The notes: generated by a model not told the origin, from the letters alone. A stretch of DNA of 64,000 nt from Mucilaginibacter mali (GCF_013283875.1 NZ_CP054139.1:5766001-5830000); one strand, 5' to 3'. Shown: positions 36,319 to 46,263, counted from the stretch's first letter. Numbers and translations: made by a program.

Positions 36319-37695
36319 ATGAATTTCAAAAAAGTATTTGCACTTGCAGTAGCGGCATCGCTAAGCATAAGCGCCTTTGCCCAAAATGCAGTTAAAGTAT
36401 CCGGACGGTTGGAGATATCGAAAAGGCCGGTAAAGCTATTTAAAATTAAAGAAGGCAAGCTTGCCGAAATTGCCAGTTCAATTCCCGATAATGGTAAATT
36501 TGGCTTCCTCTTTTTCCCCGAGCAGGAAGGCTTTTATGTAATTGGCACCGGGACTGACGTAAACCCGGCCGATAACTACACTTTTTATTTTAAAAGCGGC
36601 GACCAACTGGATCTCACCTTAATAAATAAGGGATACGCTTTAAACGGCACCCTTAATTCAAAGGAAAACATGGTGCTTAAACAATGGCACGACCTTACAG
36701 ATCCCTTATACCAAAAGGCCATCAACTTCCCCGGCTCGATGAGCACCTTTGTCGATTACTTTCCGCAGCAGGAAGAAATTGTGGCCAAATCAAAAACCTT
36801 TTTGATCACCAACAAATCGGGCAATGCCAAATTCGACCGCGAGATGAAGAACCTGATGGAAATGGACCTGATCAACTACGCTACCAATTTCCTGAACACC
36901 CCACGTACAGCACACCCAAGCGTTGAAGAGTACAGTGATTTTTACGGCACTATTAAATCAAAAGAAATTGCACGCACCACGGGGATGGTTTACAATTATC
37001 CGTGGGGGCAACGCGTACTAACATCGTTAATTATGGTAAATATGCGCCAGGACCGTCAAAGCTTTGGTGCAGGCGATAGCGGCCTGACCAACATGCTGGC
37101 TTATGTGCCCAACGATACCCTGAAGGGCAACATCGTGTTAGATAACCTGGGCAGGTACAAAAGCGCCGAAGCTTATACTGCCACCGCCAGTAAATTTGAC
37201 AAGTATATTATCACAACAAGCCAAAAAGAAAAGGCCAGCGCTTTACTGTCACCACTGTTAACCTACAAAGCAGGCACCGAAGCATTACAGTTTACCTACC
37301 CCGATAAAGAAGGCAAACAGGTATCATTTGCCAGCATGAAGGGTAAAGTAGTATTGGTAGATGTATGGGCAACCTGGTGCGGCCCCTGCCGCCAGGAACT
37401 GCCATTTTTAAAACAGCTTGAAAAAGACCTGGAAGGCCAGCCAATTCAGTTTGTAAGTATTTCTGTTGATGCAGAAAAAGATAAGGATAAATGGCTGAAG
37501 ATGATAAAAGACGACCAACTGGGCGGTACACAGTTGTTTGCCGGCGTGAATAACGAGTTTTCAAAGTATTACAAGATCAATGGCATCCCGCGTTTTTTAG
37601 TATTTGATAAGAACGGAAAGATAGTAGATGTTGATTCTGCCCGTCCGTCAAATGCCAAACTAAAAGAGCTATTAGTAAAAGAAGCTGCCAAATAA
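36319..37695 (+). CDS. TlpA-like thioredoxin-family protein
   Basis: A 458-residue secreted protein (signal peptide ending SAFA-Q). The N-terminal half is a DUF4369-like/beta domain and a helical linker; the C-terminal ~150 residues are a thioredoxin domain with WATWCGPCRQELPF, the redox pair being Cys354 and Cys357. It acts in the periplasm as a disulfide reductase. In this operon type it may reduce disulfides of imported peptides or of the partner proteins. 76 nt after the PKD-like gene. Confidence 0.9.
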   Translation: MNFKKVFALAVAASLSISAFAQNAVKVSGRLEISKRPVKLFKIKEGKLAEIASSIPDNGKFGFLFFPEQEGFYVIGTGTDVNPADNYTFYFKSGDQLDLTLINKGYALNGTLNSKENMVLKQWHDLTDPLYQKAINFPGSMSTFVDYFPQQEEIVAKSKTFLITNKSGNAKFDREMKNLMEMDLINYATNFLNTPRTAHPSVEEYSDFYGTIKSKEIARTTGMVYNYPWGQRVLTSLIMVNMRQDRQSFGAGDSGLTNMLAYVPNDTLKGNIVLDNLGRYKSAEAYTATASKFDKYIITTSQKEKASALLSPLLTYKAGTEALQFTYPDKEGKQVSFASMKGKVVLVDVWATWCGPCRQELPFLKQLEKDLEGQPIQFVSISVDAEKDKDKWLKMIKDDQLGGTQLFAGVNNEFSKYYKINGIPRFLVFDKNGKIVDVDSARPSNAKLKELLVKEAAK

Positions 37696-37787
37696 TTTCT
37701 CTTGCCCGCGTAGCAATTATTATATATGGTTGCCGCGCGGGTTACTCCATTGCCCAATAACCAACCAATTAGCTTTACCAACAACCT

Positions 37788-38966
37788 ATGTATTTCCGAA
37801 AGACCGGTTTTATTACCCTTTTTATAACCACCCTTATTAGCCCGAATACTTTTGCGCAAAAGCCGGTTACTACTATCCCGTTTACAGTGGTCAACAATGC
37901 CATTGTGCTGCGGGTAAAAATTAACGATAACCCAAAGCCGCTGATGATGCTTTTTGATACCGGTGCTGATGGCATGGCATTAAGCAAAGCAGCCGCTGCC
38001 GATATCGGCCTGAAGGTAGACAAAGTGCAAAACACATCGGTAGTGGGCGGCAACATGAAAATTGAACTATCTGCCGGGAATAAATTTCAATTTGAAAATG
38101 GGTTTGAATATCCCAACCAAAGCATCGCCCTGTTTAATGATATGGGCAAAGGGCTTGACGGCATTGTTGGCAATAACATCACCCGTTACTATATCACCCG
38201 TGTTGATTTGAACAAGTGCGAAATAACGCTTTACCCACCTGATAATTACACCTACGAGCCGGGTGGTACCGTTGTGCCCGTCACGATACCGCAGGGCGTA
38301 TTCATTATACCGGGGAATGTTGAGGTTACTCCCGGGAAGGCTTACGCCGGCGATTTTGTATTTGATACGGGTGCATCATACAACCTCATTTGTTTCAGGC
38401 CATTTGTGCGCAAAAACAAACTGTTGGTTAGCGGCTTTGTGCCCGATTTTACGGCAAGCACGGTAAGTATGGGAATGTCATCGCCTACGTTTAACGGTAA
38501 TTCGGTCAGCTTTTCCTTTGCCAATACCCAGCCGGTTAAAAATATGCCCGTTACGCTGATGGCCGGTGGCGGGCAAAACGAAAATTGGAATCCCGGCTTT
38601 GATGGCTCAATCGGCATGGGCATTATTTCGAGGTATAACTTCACTATCAACAGACCAAAGAACGAGATCTACTTAGTACCTAACCATACTTATGGCTATC
38701 CAATGTCTTTTGCCCTTGGCGGTCTGCTCTTTGCCTTTAACCTGAAAAGCGAACTGGAAGTTACAGGGTTTTACCAGTTGGGTAATAATAACCAAGCCGC
38801 TTTAAACACCGGGACAAAGATCATTAGCATAAACAACATTAACAGTGCCGAACTGGTGAAAGACGCGGCTAAAATAGCGGCCCTAAAGCAATTGCCCGCA
38901 TCAAGCCCGGTTAAAATCGACTACCTGGAAGGAAATGTTAAGCAAACAATCACCTTAAACAGATGA
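37788..38966 (+). CDS. Secreted pepsin-like aspartyl protease
   Basis: A 392-residue protein with signal peptide (~1-23, SPNTFA-Q). Two DTG motifs are seen, LFDTGADG (Asp58) and VFDTGASY (Asp193), the two catalytic Asp of a pepsin-like double-lobed enzyme; a GxxG beta strand (GLDGIVGNNITRYY) follows the first. The C-terminus (KIISINNINSAELVKDAAKI) resembles a PDZ-like domain. Periplasmic peptidase that could cut peptides brought in by SusCD. 92 nt after the TlpA gene. Confidence 0.88.
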   Translation: MYFRKTGFITLFITTLISPNTFAQKPVTTIPFTVVNNAIVLRVKINDNPKPLMMLFDTGADGMALSKAAAADIGLKVDKVQNTSVVGGNMKIELSAGNKFQFENGFEYPNQSIALFNDMGKGLDGIVGNNITRYYITRVDLNKCEITLYPPDNYTYEPGGTVVPVTIPQGVFIIPGNVEVTPGKAYAGDFVFDTGASYNLICFRPFVRKNKLLVSGFVPDFTASTVSMGMSSPTFNGNSVSFSFANTQPVKNMPVTLMAGGGQNENWNPGFDGSIGMGIISRYNFTINRPKNEIYLVPNHTYGYPMSFALGGLLFAFNLKSELEVTGFYQLGNNNQAALNTGTKIISINNINSAELVKDAAKIAALKQLPASSPVKIDYLEGNVKQTITLNR

Positions 38967-39030
38967 TGTTTGCCGGCAAAAACATTGACAATTATTTTGT
39001 TAATACAGATCAAATAGTTTAAAAACAGAA

Positions 39031-39066
39031 GCCAGCTCGCGAGGGGCTGGTTTTCCTTTTTTTATA
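39031..39066 (+). terminator. Terminator after the aspartyl protease gene
   Basis: CCAGC/GCTGG stem with a 9-nt loop, flanked by AA and TT pairs, followed by a T-rich run near 39056. It closes the SusCD locus. Confidence 0.6.
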
Positions 39067-39204
39067 TGCTTATTAATTTCACCATCAAATCACCTCAATC
39101 GCGCTATTTTATTAAAATTTGGATAATTGCCATAGTTTTAGCATATTAGTTGTTAAACTATTAACTAAATCCCGTTGCTGTAAAGAGTAGCCGTTACTAA
39201 TACA

Positions 39205-39783
39205 ATGCCGTCTTATAGCTCATTTTCTGACACAGAACTTATAGCGTTGCTAAAAGATGGCGACACAGCGGCATTCACGGTTATCTATAACCGTTATTTT
39301 GATATCCTGTATATACACGCCCTCCAAAAATTAAACGATACTGACCATGCAAAGGACGTAGTGCAGGAATTGTTTACCTACCTATGGGTTGGCCGGGAAA
39401 GGGTAGAGATCCGGTCGAGTCTTTCTGCCTATTTGTATACAGCCGTAAAAAATAAAATACTGGATTTTATTTCGTACCAGAAAGTGCGAAGCAATTACAT
39501 TAATTCTTTCCAAACTTATATCGATAATCATCAAAGCGTTACCGATCACCGCATTCGTGAAAAACAGCTTGCTGAACAAATTGAAAATAGTATAGCCTGC
39601 TTGCCCGATAAAATGCGTGCTGTATTTGAGCTGAGCCGCAAACAAGCGCTCAACCATAAACAAATTGCCGAGCAACTTAATCTATCCGAAGAAACGGTAA
39701 AAAAGCAGGTAAGCAATGCCCTTAAGATACTACGCTCGCGATTGGGCAGCACAATTATATTGGGAGTGATGTTTTTGAAATAA
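39205..39783 (+). CDS. ECF RNA polymerase sigma factor
   Basis: A 192-residue sigma-70 family protein: region 2 (AFTVIYNRYFDILYIHALQK and DVVQELFTYLWVGRE) and region 4 (CLPDKMRAVFELSRKQALNH followed by KQIAEQLNLSEETVKKQVSN, a helix-turn-helix). This is the ECF type that partners FecR in SusCD systems. Here it is the last gene, not the first, about 10 kb from fecR, and is separated by a terminator; either it is the displaced partner or it acts elsewhere. Confidence 0.93.
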   Translation: MPSYSSFSDTELIALLKDGDTAAFTVIYNRYFDILYIHALQKLNDTDHAKDVVQELFTYLWVGRERVEIRSSLSAYLYTAVKNKILDFISYQKVRSNYINSFQTYIDNHQSVTDHRIREKQLAEQIENSIACLPDKMRAVFELSRKQALNHKQIAEQLNLSEETVKKQVSNALKILRSRLGSTIILGVMFLK

Positions 39784-39880
39784 CTTTCCACACCTGTAGA
39801 TACGAAATAATCTATACAAAGATCTATATATCATCGTCCGAAAATAAGTGCACTCATAGGGCTGGAAATTTTTATTTACC

Positions 39881-40192
39881 ATGAAGCAAAATGAATATTT
39901 TGTGTTCCCCTCGGCAGATTTTGACCCATCGGCAATAGATCTGCTTGATCCGGCAAATAACAGGTTAATTAGTCCCAATTTGTTTCGTGTACAAAAGTTC
40001 TCAAAGTTGTTGTACGGCAATTCATTTGTTAGGGAATACGTTTTCAGGCATCATTTTGAAACATCGGTAGAAGATAAAAAGGAGTTGAAAGATATTACCT
40101 ACAAAGCAATAAAGAGCCTGGCGTATTTTGAGGGGATTGTAAAGGTAAGAATTAACCATATTGGGCAGATTGTTAAAGTTGGGGAGTATTAA
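39881..40192 (+). CDS. Conserved hypothetical protein
   Basis: A 103-residue cytoplasmic protein, no signal or membrane segment. It opens with EYFVFPSADFDPSAIDLLDP and ends with AIKSLAYFEGIVKVRINHIG, a well-patterned alpha/beta sequence unlike a chance frame. I believe similar small proteins occur in related genomes, but no function is known to me. A single gene with 97 nt upstream. Confidence 0.6.
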   Translation: MKQNEYFVFPSADFDPSAIDLLDPANNRLISPNLFRVQKFSKLLYGNSFVREYVFRHHFETSVEDKKELKDITYKAIKSLAYFEGIVKVRINHIGQIVKVGEY

Positions 40193-40269
40193 TAAATTAT
40201 CAAGAATTATGGATAGGGATAAATTGCTTGCCCGCTTTCAGCCTTCAGCTATTTTGAATAAAAAATTCC

Positions 40270-40277
40270 TACATTTG
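40270..40277 (+). promoter_or_regulatory. -7 box directly before the DUF6660 start codon
   Basis: TACATTTG matches TAnnTTTG exactly and ends 6 nt before the ATG at 40284, so transcription from it would start at or near the A of the start codon. A TTTTG lies 13 nt upstream of it, closer than the usual -33 distance. Confidence 0.4.
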
Positions 40278-40283
40278 CTCTGA

Positions 40284-40598
40284 ATGAAGTTGTTAACCAG
40301 CATTTGGGGATTATATATATGCCTGCTGTCTGTGCTTCCATGCCATGACGGAGAGCATAATCCTGCCCTGAATCAAGTAACATCTATCACTAACCATACC
40401 AATGATAACGGACAGCTGTCTGATATCTGTTCGCCATTTTGCATTTGCTCCTGCTGTTCGTCAGTGCGGAATATTTCCAGTCCGGTCATTATTAAGATCC
40501 GGCCTTTGTTTAAAAGTCAAATCAAATACCAGGCATATAAAGCCCCCTCCCTTCTAACTTCCAATTCAGACATCTGGCAGCCGCCGCAATTAAGTTAA
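40284..40598 (+). CDS. DUF6660-type small secreted protein of the metal-efflux locus
   Basis: A 104-residue protein with a signal peptide (~1-19, LLSVLPC). The body is rich in His and Cys in its middle (PCHDGEHN, CSPFCICSCCSS), suiting metal binding. This matches DUF6660 proteins, which in Bacteroidota sit before cusA-type efflux genes. Periplasmic metal chaperone or sensor by inference. 77 nt before cusA. Confidence 0.75.
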   Translation: MKLLTSIWGLYICLLSVLPCHDGEHNPALNQVTSITNHTNDNGQLSDICSPFCICSCCSSVRNISSPVIIKIRPLFKSQIKYQAYKAPSLLTSNSDIWQPPQLS

Positions 40599-40675
40599 TA
40601 CGCCTTTCATTTTGAACTGAAATGGGCCGGGGCTTCGCTCCGCGCCTTATTGTCGTATTTATTTATTGAAAATTC

Positions 40676-43600
40676 ATGTTTGACAGAATTATCTCGTTCT
40701 CTGTGCAGAACAAGGTGACGGTCGGCATCCTGACGCTTCTATTGGTGATCACAGGCGCATGGTCTGCAATCAACCTGCCTGTAGATGCGCAGCCCGACAT
40801 CACTAATAACCAGGTACAGATCATTACCCAGGCACCAACTTTAGGTGCACAGGAAGTGGAGCAGTATATCACGGCTCCAATTGAACTGGCAATGGCTAAC
40901 ATTGCCGGTATTATTGAAAAACGGTCGATATCCCGCTCAGGGATCTCCGTGATCACTTTAGTTTTTAAAGACAATATTGATATCTATTGGGCGCGTCAGC
41001 AAGTGGGCGCGCAATTAAAGGAAGCCGAAGACAATATCCCGCAGGGTGTCGGTGAACCATCGCTGGCCCCCATCACTACAGGTCTCGGTGAGATCTATCA
41101 ATATAGTATCCACGCAAAAAAAGGTTACGAACAAAAATACACCGCCACCGATCTGCGTACTTTACAGGATTGGCTGGTAAGAACGCAACTGGCCGGTACC
41201 GTCGGTGTGGCGGAGGTTAGTGGCTGGGGAGGCTATGTGAAAGAATATGAAGTAGCTCTTGATAATGACAAGCTAAATTCATTTGGTGTAACGATCCCCG
41301 ATGTTTATGCAGCGTTGGAAAAAAACAATGAGAACACCGGCGGCTCGTACATCGAACAACAAAGCAATGCGTATTTTATACGTGGGCTGGGCCAGGTTAA
41401 AAACCTGGATGATATCCGAAAAATCGTGATCAAAGGCAGTGGCGGTACGCCAATATTAGTGCGTGATGTGGCTGCGGTTCAAATGGGTACAGCAACGCGA
41501 TATGGCGCGGTAACCCGTAACGGAGAGGGTGAGGTAGTTGCCGGGGTAACACTGATGCTAAAAGGCGAAAACTTTAGCCAGGTGATCAAAAACGTAAAAG
41601 AACGAATGGTTCAGATCCAAAGATCGCTGCCCGAAGGTATAGTGATCGAACCATTCATAGACCGTACAGAACTGGTGGGACGGGCTATCGATACAGTCAA
41701 ACGTAACCTGCTTGAAGGCGCGCTTATCGTGGTCTTTGTACTCGTATTGCTTTTAGGGAATTTGAGGGCCGGTTTGGTAGTGGCTTCAGTTATTCCATTG
41801 TCTATGCTATTTGCCTTTATGATGATGAAGTTGTTTGGTGTATCGGGCAACCTGATGAGCCTCGGTGCTATCGATTTCGGCCTTATTGTGGACGGTGCAG
41901 TTATCATCGTAGAGAGTGTGGTGCATCATATCACTGCCGGACGGTACACAAAAGAGAATATCGGGGAACTCAGCCGCGACCAAATGAATGAAGAAGTGCA
42001 TAGCAGCGCAGGTAAGCTGATGCAATCAGCGGCCTTTGGGCAGATCATTATTTTGATCGTGTACCTGCCGTTGCTATCACTGGTCGGTATCGAAGGTAAA
42101 ATGTTCAGGCCGATGGCAGAAACGGTCGCTTTCGCTATCCTCGGCGCATTTATTCTTTCGCTTACATATGTGCCAATGGCCAGCGCCTTATTCCTGAGCC
42201 GTAAAACAACGCATAAACCTAATATTTCCGATCACATTATCGGTTTTTGCCAGCTTGTCTATCATAAGGCCCTCGTTGGTGTGCTTCGTTTTAAAGTGCT
42301 GACCGTCGCTATCGTGTTCGCCATATTTGCAATCGCCATCTGGGCGTTCAGCCGTATGGGCGGCGAGTTTATTCCCACGCTGGAAGAAGGCGACCTCACC
42401 GTAGAAATATCGATGATGCAGGGCACATCGCTTTCTGAAGCAGTGAAGAGTTTTAGTAAGGCTGAGAGATTGCTGCGCGCAAATTTCCCTGAGATCAAAC
42501 AGGCGGTAACCCGGATCGGCAGTTCCGAGATACCTACCGATCCCATGCCAATGGAACGCGGGGATATGATGCTGGCAATGAAACTTAAAAGCGAATGGAA
42601 AACGGCAAAAACGCGCGGGGAAATGACTGCAAAAATGGAAGCGGTATTGTCAGGGCTACCCGGTATCCATGCCTCCATATCACAACCTATGCAGATGCGC
42701 TTCAATGAATTAATGACGGGTATCCGGCAGGATGTGGCTATTAAGATATATGGAGATGACCTTGATGAACTGGCTGCGCAGGCCGATAAGATCGCGGCAT
42801 CGATACGTTCGGTGAAGGGGGTTGCCGATCCTTTTGTGGAAAAGGTGAGCGGTTTACCGCAGATTCAGGTGAATTATAACCGTGATAAAATGGCGCAGTA
42901 TGGGCTAAACATAAGTGATGTAAATACGATCCTGAAAACAGCCTTTGCCGGAAGCGTTGCAGGTGTAGTGTTTGAGGGCGAAAAGCGCTTTAATATGGTG
43001 GTGCGTCTAAACCGCGGCCTGCGGGAGAATATCAGCAGCGTTCAAAACCTGCTCATTCCGCTGGCATCGGGAAATAAAGTACCGCTGAACCAGGTAGCGG
43101 ATATTGATTTTCGTGAAGCTCCTTCGCAAATATCACGCGAAGATGGCAAGCGCCGGATCTATGTCGGCTTTAATGTCAATGGGCGGGACGTACAATCAAC
43201 CGTGACAGAGATACAGCAAAAGCTTGATAAGAATTTACAATTGCCATCGGGCTACTATTTATCATATGGCGGACAGTTTCAAAACTTGCAGGCAGCACGC
43301 GCACGCCTGTCGGTAGCTGTACCCGCTGCTTTGCTGTTTATACTCATCCTTCTTTACGTGACCTTCCGTTCGGTAAAGGAAAGCCTGCTCATTTTTACAG
43401 CCGTGCCACTTGCCTCTATTGGCGGTATAGCGGCCTTACTTATCCGTGATATGCCTTTCAGTATTTCTGCGGGTGTTGGCTTTATCGCCTTGTTCGGTGT
43501 TGCCGTGTTGAATGGCATTGTACTCATCGGCTATTTTAACCAACTCAAAGCTGAAGGGGTAACTGATATTTATCAACGTGTTTTGGAAGGTACAAGAACG

Positions 43601-45043
43601 CGTTTGCGGCCCGTACTAATGACTGCTGCAGTAGCGTCATTGGGTTTCCTGCCTATGGCACTTTCCTCAAGTGCTGGTGCCGAAGTGCAGAAACCGCTGG
43701 CAACGGTTGTGATCGGTGGGCTGATCACTGCCACGTTCCTTACATTATTCGTTCTGCCTTGCCTTTATCTGTTGTTCAATAGCAAAGCTGCGGCTACAGG
43801 CAAGATCAAAAGGATAGTTGGTATATCGGTCATTGGCCTTTTCCTTTTTTCGGGTAATATTAAAGCACAGACCAAACCATCGTTAACACTGGACAGTGCG
43901 ATCAGTCTCGCCCTGCAAAATAACCTCCAGGTACGCTCAGCAAACTTATCTGTCGAACAGTACAGGGCGGCAAAGGGGATCGCTTTTGACTTGCCTAAAA
44001 CTGAACTCATGCTGACACAGGATCCGACCAGCGGAGGGAATATTGATAACGGATTAAGTGTAAGCCAAAATATTGCCTGGCCGGGATTATATAACAACCA
44101 ACGCAAACTGGCAGATCAGCAGATCAAGCTTGCAGAGCATTCGGGTCGGGTGACGAAAGCGGAGATCACCCGCCAGGTTAGGAGCGCCTGGTATGCTTAT
44201 CAGCTTAGCCGTGAAACTATGCGTGTGCTGAATTTCCAGGATAGTATTTACAACGGATTTGTGCAAAGGGCAGCAATACGGGTAAAGACTGGCGAGGCAT
44301 CTAATCTCGAATTGATTTCAGCAAAGAATAAGTATCAGGAAGTGCAGGCTCTGAAGATCGGGGCGCAGGCAGATCTTGGTATTAATGAGCTGGCTTTACA
44401 CCGTTTGATGAATACGGCTGAACCACTACAGATTGCGGAAGGTAATTTAGCGATGACCTTACCGGGGCTGTCCGATACCATTAATACTGCTGCCCATCCG
44501 CAAACAGTATTAGGTTTACAGGAAATCGAAGTCGCCAAAGCTAAAATAGCGGTGGAACGTTCGAAGCTGATGCCGGATATTACTTTAGGTTATACACAGC
44601 AATTATTGGTGGGTGGCTTTAACCCGGCTAATATCGACCGTAGTTACTCACCGGGTACACGCGTTGGTGGTTTCCAGGTCGGCTTAGCCTTGCCGGTGTT
44701 CAGCGGTTCGTATCGCGCCCGTATCAAGTCGGAGAAGATCGGAGCGCAGATCGCTGAGGTAAACCTGCAGCAAAGCAGGCTTCAGTTGAGTACACAATAT
44801 CAACAGGAATTGCAGCAATACCGTAAATTCCAGCAAGCAGCCGCTTACTACACGAGTATTGGACTGAAGCAGGCCGATGAGCAATTACGCATCGCCCAGG
44901 TTTCTTTCAGGTTGGGCGAGATCGGTTATATCGAATATATTCAAAACATCTCGGCGGCAATACAGACGCGTTTAAACTATCTCGAAACATTAAGCAGGCT
45001 GGATCAGTCGGCTATTCAATTACAATTTTATCAGGGAAAATAA
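40676..45043 (+). CDS. Heavy-metal efflux RND transporter CusA/CzcA fused to a TolC-like outer-membrane factor
   Basis: A 1455-residue fusion. Residues 1 to ~1035 form a complete heavy-metal RND pump: N-terminal helix, porter domains, the TM4 acidic motif DFGLIVDGAVIIVE, and the second half with ISAGVGFIALFGVAVLNGIV. After a linker comes a new hydrophobic, signal-like segment (GISVIGLFLFSGNIKAQ, ~1040-1060), then a TolC/CusC-like outer-membrane factor (LTLDSAISLALQNNLQVRSA; beta-helix repeats with ITRQVRSAWYAYQLS). Exports metal ions such as Cu, Co, Zn or Cd from the envelope. cusB follows after 2 nt. Confidence 0.94.
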   Translation: MFDRIISFSVQNKVTVGILTLLLVITGAWSAINLPVDAQPDITNNQVQIITQAPTLGAQEVEQYITAPIELAMANIAGIIEKRSISRSGISVITLVFKDNIDIYWARQQVGAQLKEAEDNIPQGVGEPSLAPITTGLGEIYQYSIHAKKGYEQKYTATDLRTLQDWLVRTQLAGTVGVAEVSGWGGYVKEYEVALDNDKLNSFGVTIPDVYAALEKNNENTGGSYIEQQSNAYFIRGLGQVKNLDDIRKIVIKGSGGTPILVRDVAAVQMGTATRYGAVTRNGEGEVVAGVTLMLKGENFSQVIKNVKERMVQIQRSLPEGIVIEPFIDRTELVGRAIDTVKRNLLEGALIVVFVLVLLLGNLRAGLVVASVIPLSMLFAFMMMKLFGVSGNLMSLGAIDFGLIVDGAVIIVESVVHHITAGRYTKENIGELSRDQMNEEVHSSAGKLMQSAAFGQIIILIVYLPLLSLVGIEGKMFRPMAETVAFAILGAFILSLTYVPMASALFLSRKTTHKPNISDHIIGFCQLVYHKALVGVLRFKVLTVAIVFAIFAIAIWAFSRMGGEFIPTLEEGDLTVEISMMQGTSLSEAVKSFSKAERLLRANFPEIKQAVTRIGSSEIPTDPMPMERGDMMLAMKLKSEWKTAKTRGEMTAKMEAVLSGLPGIHASISQPMQMRFNELMTGIRQDVAIKIYGDDLDELAAQADKIAASIRSVKGVADPFVEKVSGLPQIQVNYNRDKMAQYGLNISDVNTILKTAFAGSVAGVVFEGEKRFNMVVRLNRGLRENISSVQNLLIPLASGNKVPLNQVADIDFREAPSQISREDGKRRIYVGFNVNGRDVQSTVTEIQQKLDKNLQLPSGYYLSYGGQFQNLQAARARLSVAVPAALLFILILLYVTFRSVKESLLIFTAVPLASIGGIAALLIRDMPFSISAGVGFIALFGVAVLNGIVLIGYFNQLKAEGVTDIYQRVLEGTRTRLRPVLMTAAVASLGFLPMALSSSAGAEVQKPLATVVIGGLITATFLTLFVLPCLYLLFNSKAAATGKIKRIVGISVIGLFLFSGNIKAQTKPSLTLDSAISLALQNNLQVRSANLSVEQYRAAKGIAFDLPKTELMLTQDPTSGGNIDNGLSVSQNIAWPGLYNNQRKLADQQIKLAEHSGRVTKAEITRQVRSAWYAYQLSRETMRVLNFQDSIYNGFVQRAAIRVKTGEASNLELISAKNKYQEVQALKIGAQADLGINELALHRLMNTAEPLQIAEGNLAMTLPGLSDTINTAAHPQTVLGLQEIEVAKAKIAVERSKLMPDITLGYTQQLLVGGFNPANIDRSYSPGTRVGGFQVGLALPVFSGSYRARIKSEKIGAQIAEVNLQQSRLQLSTQYQQELQQYRKFQQAAAYYTSIGLKQADEQLRIAQVSFRLGEIGYIEYIQNISAAIQTRLNYLETLSRLDQSAIQLQFYQGK

Positions 45044-45045
45044 TT

Positions 45046-46230
45046 ATGAAGATCAGTATATATACAGCGGTACTTGGTGCCGCAATGACGCTGGTGGCGT
45101 GTTCAGGGCCATCCGGCAAAAATGAAAACAACGAAACAACGTCAACTGTGAAGGCTGCGCCCAGGGACAGATCCGGCGCACTGGAGCTGACGCAACAACA
45201 AATGAAGAATGTTGGGATTGAGGTAGGGCCGATCACATTAAAAAATCTTGATGCGGTGATCAAAGCAAGTGGGCAACTGGCAGTTCCACCGCAAAATAAA
45301 GCCGATGTCAGCCTGCTTTCCGGTGGGATGATCAGCCATATTAATGTACTGGAAGGGCAAGAGGTACATAAGGGTCAAGTCCTGGCAACGGTGAATAATC
45401 AGGAGCTAATTAAGATCGAGCAGGATTATCTCGCAGCGAAAAACAACTTTACCTATGTTGCTGCCGAGTATGACCGGCAAAATCAATTACAGGCTGCCGG
45501 AGCAGGTACAGGCAGATCATATCAATCGGCAACCGCTACTTACAAAGCCGAACAGGCTCGTTTACATGCTTTTGAAAGCCAGTTGCGGCAATTAGGTGTC
45601 TCGCCCGAAAAGATCAGCAGCGGGAGCATCGTTTCCAGTTTTCCGTTGTTGTCGCCGATCACCGGAACAGTAGGTAAGATCGCAGCGAACACCGGTGCAT
45701 ATGTGCAGCCTGGCACATCCGTTATGGAGGTGGTCGATAATTCGAAGATCCATTGCGACCTGATCGTCTTTGAAAAAGATTTGATGGCGGTTAAAATGGG
45801 CCAGAAAGTTGATTTTCAGCTAACCAATCAACAAAATATGGTTATCACTGGCCGCATCAATGGTATCAATAAATCTTTTGAAAATGAGAGTAAGGGTGTT
45901 GTCGTTCATGCAGAGATCGATAACCGGCAACATCAGAATCTCATTCCGGGCATGTACGTGACCGCCCTGATCAGTACCGGCGCTAAGATGACACCTGCCT
46001 TACCTGCGGATGCCGTTGTACGCACGGCGGGAAGGCAATTCATCTTCTTGATGACCGGGCAAAATGGAGATCGTTATACCTTCAAAAAAGTTGAAGTGGG
46101 TACAGGCGTGAGTGAATTAGGGTACGTGGCAATCCAACCGATAACTGAATTATCACCCGGAACAAAAGCGGTTACTAAAGGTGCATTTTACCTGGAATCA
46201 AAATTATCCGGTAGCGATGAAGAAGATTAA
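45046..46230 (+). CDS. RND periplasmic adaptor (CusB/CzcB family)
   Basis: A 394-residue lipoprotein (AMTLVACS) that joins the RND pump to the outer-membrane factor. The lipoyl/barrel-sandwich halves are visible (VSLLSGGMISHINVLEGQ and SPITGTVGKIAANTGAYVQP), with a helical hairpin in between, then a beta-barrel (MVITGRINGINKSFE) and a membrane-proximal domain (AVVRTAGRQFIFLMT). Starts 2 nt after the fusion gene. No His/Met-rich N-terminal metal site of the E. coli CusB type is evident. Confidence 0.93.
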   Translation: MKISIYTAVLGAAMTLVACSGPSGKNENNETTSTVKAAPRDRSGALELTQQQMKNVGIEVGPITLKNLDAVIKASGQLAVPPQNKADVSLLSGGMISHINVLEGQEVHKGQVLATVNNQELIKIEQDYLAAKNNFTYVAAEYDRQNQLQAAGAGTGRSYQSATATYKAEQARLHAFESQLRQLGVSPEKISSGSIVSSFPLLSPITGTVGKIAANTGAYVQPGTSVMEVVDNSKIHCDLIVFEKDLMAVKMGQKVDFQLTNQQNMVITGRINGINKSFENESKGVVVHAEIDNRQHQNLIPGMYVTALISTGAKMTPALPADAVVRTAGRQFIFLMTGQNGDRYTFKKVEVGTGVSELGYVAIQPITELSPGTKAVTKGAFYLESKLSGSDEED

Positions 46231-46263
46231 TTTATAACTATAAACGTACAGCGGAATAAGAGT

